Assembly: GCA_030830385.1 (NCBI GenBank) | Contig: JAURNA010000161.1 | Coordinates: forward strand, 1-15,436 | From: Crocinitomicaceae bacterium | Lineage (GTDB): Bacteria > Bacteroidota > Bacteroidia > Flavobacteriales_D > Crocinitomicaceae | Length of the DNA: 15,436 bases | Reading direction: 5' to 3' | Shown: piece by piece, positions 1 through 7,258 of the stretch | How positions within the stretch are numbered: position 1 is the first letter of the stretch | Layout: the number at the start of each line of letters is the position of its first letter | Position numbers and translations under genes: made by a program | Notes under the pieces: model-generated | Database searches by the model: none | Seen by the model: the letters and a program-made list of their open reading frames with translations, nothing else | Told to the model about the DNA's origin: nothing

Positions 1-2
1 AA

Positions 3-512
3 GGGAATAAGATTAAAATTTCGCCCAAAGAAATTTCGTATATGTACTTACCTCCTTCCGGATTACAGAAGCTTGGAAATGCCCTTGACTATGTAGGAAA
101 CGCAACGCAATGGGAAAACTCCGATCTTGATACAGAACTATTGGGAGAAAAACTGGTTTATTTCGAGAAGACTCAAATGAAGGTTAATAATAAAACCGTT
201 ACCGCAGTGGCTCAGGTATTAAACCCAACGTACTGTAAACAAATTCGTGTATATGCTGATCCGTATGCTAAAGAAACGGCAAGCGTGGGTGTAGCTGGCG
301 TTACGGTTGCCGGAGGACTCGATAAGTCTTATTACATTAAAAAGACCGGAGAGGCTGCCGGATATAAATTGAAAAAGAAGAATTATTCAGAAGAGTTCAA
401 AGTAATTTTTAGTGATGCACCACAACTCTTGAAAGAATTTGGAGATGATCCAAAGTGGAGTGGTTTTGAAACTCATGTATGGAAATACGCAACTGAAATG
501 GATGCAGAATAG
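3..512 (+). CDS. Hypothetical protein, 5'-truncated by the window edge
   Basis: The frame is open from base 3 to the stop at 510-512, giving at least 169 residues. An ATG exists at 42, but in-frame codons upstream of it (reading GNKIKISPKEISY) look like normal protein, so the true start probably lies outside the window. The visible part holds no membrane segment. It has a hydrophobic, glycine-rich stretch (ASVGVAGVTVAGG), then a lysine-rich stretch, and ends in a charged segment with 'SEEFKVIFSD' and 'LLKEFGDDPKW'. The layout resembles Bacteroidota secreted proteins that open with 'plkIspkeISY'-like strands and end in a short helical domain, but I cannot name the family. A strong terminator follows 24 nt after the stop codon, so this is the last gene of its transcript. 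Confidence is high that it is coding; the function is unknown. Confidence 0.8.
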   Translation, partial: GNKIKISPKEISYMYLPPSGLQKLGNALDYVGNATQWENSDLDTELLGEKLVYFEKTQMKVNNKTVTAVAQVLNPTYCKQIRVYADPYAKETASVGVAGVTVAGGLDKSYYIKKTGEAAGYKLKKKNYSEEFKVIFSDAPQLLKEFGDDPKWSGFETHVWKYATEMDAE

Positions 513-535
513 AACATTAGTATCAACTATCATGT

Positions 536-572
536 GGAAAGCACTTCGGAAACGAGGTGCTTTTCTTTTTTC
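536..572 (+). terminator. Intrinsic terminator with GAAA tetraloop
   Basis: The arms AAAGCACTTCG (538-548) and CGAGGTGCTTT (553-563) pair over 11 positions with one T·G wobble, closed by a GAAA tetraloop (549-552). They can extend outward by G537·T564 and G536-C565. The run TTTTCTTTTTT follows directly. This is a textbook Rho-independent terminator, 24 nt after the stop codon of the first gene. Confidence 0.93.
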
Positions 573-1029
573 TGAGTTCGGAATATGTTGGTCAAATTGT
601 TAAGGGTATCGATACTGTGCCCAAAAGTATGTAGTCGTTCCTTAAAAAGCCTACAGCACCTACCATTAAAGGGAATTGGTCCGATTTCTTAGGGTTAAAA
701 TGGCAAGGTTTTTGGCGGATATAGCTGATTTTCTTGCAAAATATGCGTCAACGAAACCATTGATCGTTCACTTTTTGACGTAAAGATGTCACAAAAACAG
801 CTCTTATGAGCCCTTTAGACGACAAACGACCTTTTTTAGGGTTATGAAAATTACTTTTTAAGGATCGACTAGGTAAAACTCAAACCGGGATCGTACCGAA
901 GTTCCGATTCCAATGAATGCGAATCAATGCACTGACGGAAGAAGGCCAAGAACGTAATGAAATTCAACGCATGAGCAGATGGTGAAATGGGGTTGAATCA
1001 ACGCCTTGAAACCGCCAGTACCTGAAACA
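573..1029. other. 457-bp stretch without an intact gene; possible gene relic
   Basis: No frame on either strand holds a convincing gene. On the plus strand, the frame beginning at 572 reads like protein in pieces broken by stops: 'SSEYVGQIVKGIDTVPKSM', stop at 632-634, then 'GNWSDFLGLKWQGFWRI', stop. Further on it reads 'RLGKTQTGIVPKFRFQ', stop, then 'ALTEEGQERNEIQRMSRW', stop. Such fragments separated by stops in one frame suggest a decayed gene, but I recognise no family and chance is possible. The stretch also contains the 3' flank of the minus-strand operon that ends at 1030; I see no hairpin plus T-run for it. Confidence 0.35.
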
Positions 1030-1692
1030 TCAATCTTGTTTCGAGAAAAACACTCGATCCCGATCTACCTGTGCTTCAAGGGTCTCGTAGAAAGCTTCGC
1101 GTTCGTCTTCAGCAACACAATTGGTAGGAAATCGTAATTGCAACCCTTTGATGTAATCGAAATAAGTGGTTTGCTGATGCGTGCTGATTTTTCGAAGTCC
1201 CGTGAAATACAACAATACCACCTCTCGATCGGCCACAATAACAGCCTTGGAGGATATTCCCACGCGGAATTTTCCATTTCTCCCCACGATGGCAAAAACG
1301 ATGTTGTCGAGTGCGCCCAATGCAAATGCAAATGCGGGTGGCAATGCCTCGGGCGTCAATGCATACAACCCAGCGGCGATGGCCAACATCACTACAGCTT
1401 CCAAAATTTGATAGGTGATCACACGCTGAGTTCGCTCTCGGCTCACCTGAGCATTCCATTTGAATTTTGTAATCTGATTCACAATGCGCATTCCCATCCA
1501 TTTTCGGACAGAACGACGCAGAATAATTACTGCAATGAGAATGCCTGAGCCCAGGAAAATTTCCTCCTTGTATGGAAGACTGGCTCCGGAAGTTCTCAGA
1601 ATTTCAATGGGCAGGTCATAACTCACAAATATGGTGATCGTAAGGGTTGGGATCAGGATCAATCCCAGAAGGATATTGATGAATTTATTCAT
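1030..1692 (-). CDS. Four-helix membrane protein of unknown function
   Basis: This 220-aa protein has likely transmembrane segments at about residues 5-25, 44-60, 94-113 and 118-138. A soluble, mainly beta-strand C-terminal part (about 139-220) follows, containing 'KFRVGISSKAVIVADREVV' and ending in an acidic, arginine-rich helix. The basic loop between segments 2 and 3 (RRSVRKWMGMR...SRERTQR) should face the cytoplasm. The start ATG (1690-1692) overlaps the stop codon of the upstream DUF349 gene by 8 nt (ATGAATAA), which indicates translational coupling as the last gene of the kinase/DUF349 operon. The C-terminal part could be a small PH-like or other beta domain, but that is a guess from its strand pattern. 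I recognise no named family. Confidence 0.85.
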   Translation of the reverse strand: MNKFINILLGLILIPTLTITIFVSYDLPIEILRTSGASLPYKEEIFLGSGILIAVIILRRSVRKWMGMRIVNQITKFKWNAQVSRERTQRVITYQILEAVVMLAIAAGLYALTPEALPPAFAFALGALDNIVFAIVGRNGKFRVGISSKAVIVADREVVLLYFTGLRKISTHQQTTYFDYIKGLQLRFPTNCVAEDEREAFYETLEAQVDRDRVFFSKQD

Positions 1693-3391
1693 TCGGAATC
1701 ATCCGCATTTTTCGTCGAATGGAATCCATACGGCTTCGCATGCGTTCCACTTTTTTCTCAACGTCCTTTTTGAGTGCTTCGGCGCCTTTGGTGCTCGCAA
1801 AGAATCCGAGGTTGTTCTCCAATTGTTGAATCTCACGCCGACATTTGTCGAGTTCTTTGCTCAAATCCAGCTTCAAACCGCGCAATTGACGCCCAGAATC
1901 CGGGCTTGCCCTGAGCGTTTCAATTTTCGCTTCGAACAGCACCCGCTCTTTTTCTTCGCCTTCCATTTTCAATTCGGAGTAATGCTTGTCCATGGATGAT
2001 TTGAAGGCTTTGTACACCTCATCTTTCGACTTCATGGGTACTTTTCCGATTCCATTGAACTCACTTGATAGTGCTTTCAACTCCTCCAACGCCTGCTTCT
2101 TATTCGACGGCAATTTGAATTCTTCGATTTTCTCAAGGAGTGCCTTCTTGGCGATCAGGTTGTCCTCAAACTGTTTGTTCTGATCCGCGTAATGTGCCTC
2201 CCGTGCATTGAAAAACGTGTCGCAGGCAGAACGGAAGGTTTTCCACAGTTTTTGTTCGTTTCGGCGACCCGAATGTCCCAGTTGTTTCCACTGGCTCTGA
2301 AGTTGGACCATCTTCTTAGCAGTATCCTGCCAATCTGTGGAGTCTTTTAATTCGTTCGCCTTATCAATGAGTGCTTTTTTCCTTTCAGCTACTTCATCAA
2401 AAACAGCGTCTATTTTCGTGTAGAACGCACGCTTAGCTTCGAAGAATTTGTCACAAACGGCACGAAACTCCTTCCAAACCAAGTCACTTTCTTTGCGCGG
2501 ACTGTACCCTATCTGCTTCCAGCGCTCCTGCATTTTCAACACGGCTTTTGTCTTTGCTTCCCAGGACTTTGTATTGTCCCAATCGACCATGTTTTCCAAC
2601 AAAGCTTCCGTTTCGACAACAAGTGCCTGTTTTTTCTCAATGTTCTGTCGATATTCTTCCCGGCGGTCCTCATAAAATCGATTGATCCGATTGTAAAGCG
2701 ACCGAACTTCGGTCCAGTACACTTCTTTCAGGCGCTCCCATTCCTCGTTCGGAACAGGACCAATGTCTTCCCATTCGTTTTGCAGCAGTTTCAAATGGGC
2801 CTCAATTTCTTTCACCGAATCCAGCTTCTGTGTTTCTTTCAGCTTATCAATTACCACGAACTTCATTTGAAGGTTTCGGTGGAAATCGTGGTCCTTGAGT
2901 TGCTTGTAGATATTGATGTTGTAGAAGAAATCCTCGAGTAGTTTTGAATACTCTTTTTGGATATCGTTGCGTTTATCGCGTGGAATGTCTCCAATTTCCT
3001 TCCATTTGTCCTGAATCTCTTTGAACGACGCAAAAGCCGCACCGATGTTCTCTTCGGAAGTCACCACTTCACTCAAACGTCTGATCAACACTCGCTTGTC
3101 TCCCAGATTTTTCAATTCGTACGCTTTCTTCTCCTCAGCTGCCGATTTTCGCTTGAGTTTGTATGCATCAAACAGTTCGTAGAATGCCTGCTTACCGAAG
3201 TCTCCTTCCTGTACAGGTGCATCTTCTCCCTTCTCCTCTGCCTCCAGTTGCGCAACCTGGAATTTGCGTTCTTCTTCGAGAACGTAGTCGTCGAACTTAG
3301 ACCTCAGATCATTGACGTCTCTACTCACCGCCAATACATCTTCATTGGCAACAAGCTCCTGCAATTGCTCTATAAACCCGGTAGATTCCAT
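1685..3391 (-). CDS. DUF349 repeat protein
   Basis: This is a 568-aa, highly charged, almost wholly helical protein without signal peptide or membrane segment. It carries five DUF349-type repeats marked by a W-K/E-x-I/L-G core: W130 (WKEIGDIP), W207 (WEDIGPVP), W292 (WKQIGYSP), W368 (WKQLGHSG), and a degenerate fifth copy at about 446 where phenylalanine replaces tryptophan (FNGIGKVP). The repeat pitch is 76-85 residues. The N-terminal 100 residues are acidic; the last 50 (LENNLGFFASTKG... then a basic helix) match the usual ending of Bacteroidota DUF349 proteins. The family's biochemical role is unsettled. The gene starts 2 nt after the stop codon of the PfkB kinase and overlaps the next gene by 8 nt, so the three are co-transcribed. 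It probably acts in the cytoplasm as an extended scaffold or nucleic-acid-associated protein; this last point is inference. Confidence 0.93.
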   Translation of the reverse strand: MESTGFIEQLQELVANEDVLAVSRDVNDLRSKFDDYVLEEERKFQVAQLEAEEKGEDAPVQEGDFGKQAFYELFDAYKLKRKSAAEEKKAYELKNLGDKRVLIRRLSEVVTSEENIGAAFASFKEIQDKWKEIGDIPRDKRNDIQKEYSKLLEDFFYNINIYKQLKDHDFHRNLQMKFVVIDKLKETQKLDSVKEIEAHLKLLQNEWEDIGPVPNEEWERLKEVYWTEVRSLYNRINRFYEDRREEYRQNIEKKQALVVETEALLENMVDWDNTKSWEAKTKAVLKMQERWKQIGYSPRKESDLVWKEFRAVCDKFFEAKRAFYTKIDAVFDEVAERKKALIDKANELKDSTDWQDTAKKMVQLQSQWKQLGHSGRRNEQKLWKTFRSACDTFFNAREAHYADQNKQFEDNLIAKKALLEKIEEFKLPSNKKQALEELKALSSEFNGIGKVPMKSKDEVYKAFKSSMDKHYSELKMEGEEKERVLFEAKIETLRASPDSGRQLRGLKLDLSKELDKCRREIQQLENNLGFFASTKGAEALKKDVEKKVERMRSRMDSIRRKMRMIPNE

Positions 3392-3393
3392 TT

Positions 3394-4323
3394 TTAGCTA
3401 ATAACGTGTTCCATATTAAAGTCCGTCAACGAGATGAATTCTCCAATTCGCTTCTCAAGATCACCACGATCGACAGCCGTCAATTGCTCCGTTCCAAACT
3501 TTTCTACGCAGAACGATGCCAGGGCCGATCCGTGAATGATCGCTCTCTTCATGCTATCGAACGAAATATCTTCTGTACTCGCAAGGTACCCCATAAACCC
3601 TCCGGCGAACGTATCGCCTGCTCCCGTTGGGTCAAACACTTCTTCCAGCGGGAGTGCCGGTGCGGAGAAAACAGAATTCCCATGGAAAAGCAATGCTCCG
3701 TGTTCACCTTTTTTGATGATAAGGTATTTCGGTCCGAGGTTACGAATCATTTGAGAAGCGCGAACCAGCGAATATTCACCCGACAATTGTCGAGCCTCTT
3801 CATCATTGATGATCAATACGTCCACCATGGAAATGGTCTTCTTCAATTCATCCATGGCGATGTCCATCCAGAAATTCATCGTATCCATCGCGACCAACTT
3901 CGGACGTTTATGCAAACGCTCAATGACTGTGCGCTGCACCTGCGGGCTCAAATTTCCAAGCATCAGGTATTCAGTATCCTGGTATGATTCCGGGATAATT
4001 GGATCAAAATATTCAAGGACGTTGAGTTCTGTGACCAATGTATCTCGTGAGTTCATGTCGTTGTGATAGCGTCCTGACCAGAAGAAACTCTTCTCACCTT
4101 GTTTGATTTGCAATCCTTCCAGATCCACACCGCGACTTTTCAATGTATCCAACATATCTTGCGGGAAATCTTCTCCCACAACTGCAACGATTTTCTGATC
4201 GCTGTTGTAAAACGATGCCGCCAATGTGATGTACGTCGCCGCACCTCCAATAATTTTATCTGTTTTTCCAAATGGGGTCTCGATTGCGTCAAATGCTACC
4301 GATCCTACGGTCAGTAAACTCAT
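3394..4323 (-). CDS. PfkB-family carbohydrate or nucleoside kinase
   Basis: This 309-aa protein has the ribokinase/PfkB fold signatures in order: an N-terminal strand 'LLTVGSVAFDAIET', the substrate-binding glycines GGAATY (26-31), 'INDEEARQLSG' (172-182), 'IIKKGEHGALLF' (about 202-213), and the PfkB signature DPTGAGDTFAGG (231-242). The last contains the anion hole and the catalytic base Asp237. It transfers phosphate from ATP to a sugar or nucleoside hydroxyl in the cytoplasm. The substrate cannot be read from the sequence: the family includes ribokinase, adenosine kinase and fructokinase-like enzymes. Length is normal. It is the first gene of a three-gene operon, with a TATCTTTG -7 element placing the transcript start about 19 nt before ATG. 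The context (DUF349 and membrane proteins) gives no substrate hint. Confidence 0.93.
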   Translation of the reverse strand: MSLLTVGSVAFDAIETPFGKTDKIIGGAATYITLAASFYNSDQKIVAVVGEDFPQDMLDTLKSRGVDLEGLQIKQGEKSFFWSGRYHNDMNSRDTLVTELNVLEYFDPIIPESYQDTEYLMLGNLSPQVQRTVIERLHKRPKLVAMDTMNFWMDIAMDELKKTISMVDVLIINDEEARQLSGEYSLVRASQMIRNLGPKYLIIKKGEHGALLFHGNSVFSAPALPLEEVFDPTGAGDTFAGGFMGYLASTEDISFDSMKRAIIHGSALASFCVEKFGTEQLTAVDRGDLEKRIGEFISLTDFNMEHVIS

Positions 4324-4345
4324 GTTTCTATTGTTAATCCGGACA

Positions 4346-4353
4346 CAAAGATA
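4346..4353 (-). promoter_or_regulatory. -7 promoter element TATCTTTG for the PfkB operon
   Basis: On the minus strand this reads TATCTTTG, a perfect match to the Bacteroidota -7 consensus TAnnTTTG. A start about 4 nt downstream would give a 5' leader of about 19 nt before the ATG at 4321-4323. I see no good -33 element (TTTG/TTG) at the usual spacing. Confidence 0.6.
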
Positions 4354-4475
4354 TTAAATCAACCCTTGTGACGACACAGTTTGCACGGGATTCGCAGATA
4401 TTTCATTGGGTCCATACATTTCATCATTGATGATGACTGCAATGCACCTTGTGACGGGTTTAACTGTCCCTAGGG

Positions 4476-4483
4476 TAATTTTG
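4476..4483 (+). promoter_or_regulatory. Candidate distal -7 element TAATTTTG for the AsmA-like gene
   Basis: TAATTTTG matches TAnnTTTG exactly. A transcript starting near 4487 would carry a leader of about 100 nt before the ATG at 4586, including the small ORF at 4496-4531. A TTG at 4449-4451 lies upstream, but the 24-nt gap is longer than the usual 19-20 nt. Confidence 0.4.
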
Positions 4484-4495
4484 CCAAAAACAGAA

Positions 4496-4531
4496 ATGGC
4501 CGTACAACAAATCCCAACATTGGAGCGTTAA
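4496..4531 (+). CDS. Possible 11-codon upstream ORF
   Basis: ATG at 4496 opens a short frame encoding MAVQQIPTLER, ended by two near-consecutive TAA-type stops (TTAATAA). It starts about 9 nt after the inferred transcript start of the distal candidate promoter at 4476-4483, and lies 54 nt upstream of the AsmA-like start codon. It could be a leader peptide, a gene remnant or chance. The amino acid order shows no run of one residue, so there is no sign of classical attenuation. Confidence 0.2.
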   Translation: MAVQQIPTLER

Positions 4532-4573
4532 TAAAGAAAGCCTGCAAGCCTGCGTCTCCCGCGAACTTCGGCG

Positions 4574-4581
4574 TAATTTTA
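4574..4581 (+). promoter_or_regulatory. Candidate proximal -7 element TAATTTTA
   Basis: TAATTTTA differs from TAnnTTTG at the last base only. It ends 4 nt before the ATG at 4586, the same distance as the TATCTTTG element of the glycyl-tRNA synthetase gene. If used, the transcript of the AsmA-like gene would be essentially leaderless. Confidence 0.35.
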
Positions 4582-4585
4582 TACC

Positions 4586-7258
4586 ATGTGGAAGAAACGA
4601 ATCATTACCTGTACCAGGTGGTTCTTCGGAATCATTCTCGGGTTGTTTCTGACCATTACGTTTTTGCTGTGGTGGTTCAAAGACGATATCTGCAAGATGG
4701 TAATCGACGAGGTGAATCAATATCTTGCCACGGAAGTGCAGGTTTCGGGGGTCGATATTGCCTTCTGGGGGTCATTTCCCAATTTATCCGTTGATTTCAA
4801 TGAGGTATTCGTAAAGGATGCCTTGCCGGGAGCGACCAATCGGGACACACTCTTGTACAGTGAACGAATCCGTTTTAAGTTCAATCCGATGGACATTTGG
4901 CGTGAAAACTATACGGCTAAATCCATTGAAATAAGTCCGGGAACACTTCAGTTCAAAGTCAACGAGAATGGCGAATCCAATTACAACATTCTCACGGAAA
5001 AGAACGATCGTACCGATACAACCAATGTGGCGCTGAATCTGGAGACGATTGAACTGGAGCACTTCCGGGTTTCGTACACCAATGAAGTCACCGACCAGGC
5101 CTACCAAACGGCTATTTCCAGCATGACATTGAGCGGTGCTCTGAGCGAGTCGGTCTTCACTTCGCAAGCTTCGAGTCAACTGAAAATTATCGAGGCACGT
5201 AGTGGCGAGGTTACTCTACTTCGCAATCAGCCTGCTCAATTGAATTTGTCGGTTTCTGTCAATCAAGACTCGAACAGTGTTGTATTTCCGAAGTCAGTGA
5301 TTCACATCGGAGAACTTCCCTTTCATTTCGAAGGCTCGGTGATCGATAGTCTGTACGATTTTAAGGTATCTGCATCAGGAATAGGAATCGACGATTTTGC
5401 CAATCATTTTGCCCTTCAACAAGTGGAAAGCGTTCGTGCGTTCAAAGGCCAGGGAAACTTATTATTTAACCTGAGCGTTCATGGGGTTGCCAATACAAAT
5501 AATGCTGCAAAAATCCGTTGCGACTTCGGCGTGAATAAGGGGTATCTTGCAGACCCGGGATCAGGAATTGCGATTCGTGAGCTGGTCGTCGATGGTTACT
5601 ACACGAACGAGGAAGGCGAAGAAAAGGAAATTCTGATGCTCAATCAGCTATCATTCAAAACCAGGGGCGGACCCTTCAAAGGAGATTTGAAAATCACTGA
5701 ATTTGACGCCCCATTGATCGATGGTCATACCGATGGCCTGCTCGATCTTGGCATTGTGCATTCCCTGTTCAAAATCCCACATGTGGAAACCCTCGAGGGA
5801 ACCGTGGACCTGCACTCCGATTTTTGTGTTCGTCAAACTCCGCAACCCAATGAATCCAATACCTACGATCTGATTCGATGCACGGGAAGCGTAGAGTTGC
5901 ATTCTGTCAAAACACAATTTATTGCTGACAAACGCTTATTCAAGGACATCAATGGACAGGTGTTTTTGCGCGGGAACGAAGTGGGCATTAATGCATTTAC
6001 TGTGCGTGTTGGCAAAACAACGCTGCAACTGGACGGAGTGTTCAAGGACATGGTTTCCTACCTTCGAAATCAGGGAAGACTAAACGTTTCAGCAGAAATA
6101 AAATCCGATTACATCTCGTTGAACGATTTGGGAAGTTCTACAAAAGAGGATAAAGTAGAACAGGCACGCAGTTACATTCTTCCGGATAACATTTCCGGCT
6201 CGGTTTTTCTGGATGTGGGCAGAATGGATTATGAAGATCACGCCTTCTACTCCATTCAGGGCAACATGGAAATTCTCAAACGAGGCGTTCATTTTCCGAA
6301 AATTTCCGTTCAAAATGGTGGCGCTGACGCAAGGGGATCATTGACCATTGAAGAACGCAAACCCGAGTATTTCTATATCTCGAGCCAACTTGTTTCGAAG
6401 AACATTCGCTTCAAGCCCTTGTTTAAAGAGTGGGACAATTTCGAGCAGAATGTCATTAAAAGCAGCAACATTCAAGGCACTGCTCAGGCAAATATTCTCT
6501 TCGAGGCACCCTTCGATATGCGCGGTGGAATTGTGATGAATCAGATCAAATCCACCATTGGTTTACAGATTGATGACGGAAGGTTGATGAACGTACCGAC
6601 CTTTCAAGCGATTACGGAGAGTTTGCAAGAAACCCGTACGAAGCACATTATCGGCAAGGGAAACATTGCTGTTTTGGAAGATAAATTACGGAATCTTTCC
6701 TTCGAACAAATGACGAATACGATCGTGATCAAAAACGGAGTGGTTGTCATCCCGAAAATGCACATTGCCAATTCGGCACTTGACATCGACGTTTCCGGAA
6801 CGCACTCGTTCACGAATACGATCGATTATCGGTTTGAATTCCGCTTCCGGGATTTGAAGCAGGAAGAGCAAAGCGAATTTGGAATCATCGCAGACGACGG
6901 CACGGGGTTCCATGTGTTCATGCGCATGCATGGGGACTTGTATGATCCGTTCATCGAATGGGATCGCGAATCCCAAAAAGAAGCTGCACAAGAACGCCGT
7001 GAGCAAGAAAAAGCCGAGTTGAAATCATTGTTGAAATCAGAGTTTGGATTCTTCCGAGGAGACACCACGGTGCATCAACATCCGGGCAATCAGCGACGGG
7101 AAAACGAAATCATAATCGTTACCGATCCACTTGATGACTTCAACGAAGTCCACGAAGAGAAAAAGCCCAAACGCAATGGTCAGTTGTTCCGTACGCTACG
7201 GAAATGGGAAGAAGAGAAGAAAAAATCCGAAAAAGAGGATATCGATTTTGATCTCTGA
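4586..7258 (+). CDS. AsmA-like envelope protein
   Basis: This 890-aa protein has one N-terminal membrane anchor (about residues 10-32, after a basic MWKKR start). A very long beta-rich periplasmic part follows. The opening after the anchor ('VIDEVNQYLATEVQVSGVDIAFWGSFPNLSVDFNEVFV') is typical of AsmA-family proteins, where short helices precede a beta-strand 'groove' repeat. The C-terminal conserved region lies at about residues 664-775, with 'GRLMNVPTFQAITESLQ' and 'DVSGTHSFTNTIDYRFEFRF'. The last about 90 residues are a hydrophilic, charged tail. AsmA-like proteins relate to eukaryotic VPS13-type lipid channels and are thought to move phospholipids to the outer membrane or affect its assembly; that role here is family knowledge, not seen directly. 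The size fits the long Bacteroidota members. The gene stands alone on its strand and its stop codon abuts that of paaZ. Confidence 0.87.
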   Translation: MWKKRIITCTRWFFGIILGLFLTITFLLWWFKDDICKMVIDEVNQYLATEVQVSGVDIAFWGSFPNLSVDFNEVFVKDALPGATNRDTLLYSERIRFKFNPMDIWRENYTAKSIEISPGTLQFKVNENGESNYNILTEKNDRTDTTNVALNLETIELEHFRVSYTNEVTDQAYQTAISSMTLSGALSESVFTSQASSQLKIIEARSGEVTLLRNQPAQLNLSVSVNQDSNSVVFPKSVIHIGELPFHFEGSVIDSLYDFKVSASGIGIDDFANHFALQQVESVRAFKGQGNLLFNLSVHGVANTNNAAKIRCDFGVNKGYLADPGSGIAIRELVVDGYYTNEEGEEKEILMLNQLSFKTRGGPFKGDLKITEFDAPLIDGHTDGLLDLGIVHSLFKIPHVETLEGTVDLHSDFCVRQTPQPNESNTYDLIRCTGSVELHSVKTQFIADKRLFKDINGQVFLRGNEVGINAFTVRVGKTTLQLDGVFKDMVSYLRNQGRLNVSAEIKSDYISLNDLGSSTKEDKVEQARSYILPDNISGSVFLDVGRMDYEDHAFYSIQGNMEILKRGVHFPKISVQNGGADARGSLTIEERKPEYFYISSQLVSKNIRFKPLFKEWDNFEQNVIKSSNIQGTAQANILFEAPFDMRGGIVMNQIKSTIGLQIDDGRLMNVPTFQAITESLQETRTKHIIGKGNIAVLEDKLRNLSFEQMTNTIVIKNGVVVIPKMHIANSALDIDVSGTHSFTNTIDYRFEFRFRDLKQEEQSEFGIIADDGTGFHVFMRMHGDLYDPFIEWDRESQKEAAQERREQEKAELKSLLKSEFGFFRGDTTVHQHPGNQRRENEIIIVTDPLDDFNEVHEEKKPKRNGQLFRTLRKWEEEKKKSEKEDIDFDL

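Noticed and set aside
689..844. Two copies of TTAGGGTTA (689-697 and 836-844), telomere-like
   Set aside because: There are only two isolated 9-mers 147 bp apart in a bacterial context; most likely chance.
1138..1548. Plus-strand 136-codon frame antisense to the membrane protein gene
   Set aside because: It is a shadow of the minus-strand coding sequence, with cysteine/histidine-rich composition typical of antisense frames.
4410..4440. Small palindrome CATCA-TTGA-TGATG
   Set aside because: The arms are 5 bp and simple in sequence; expected by chance at this length.
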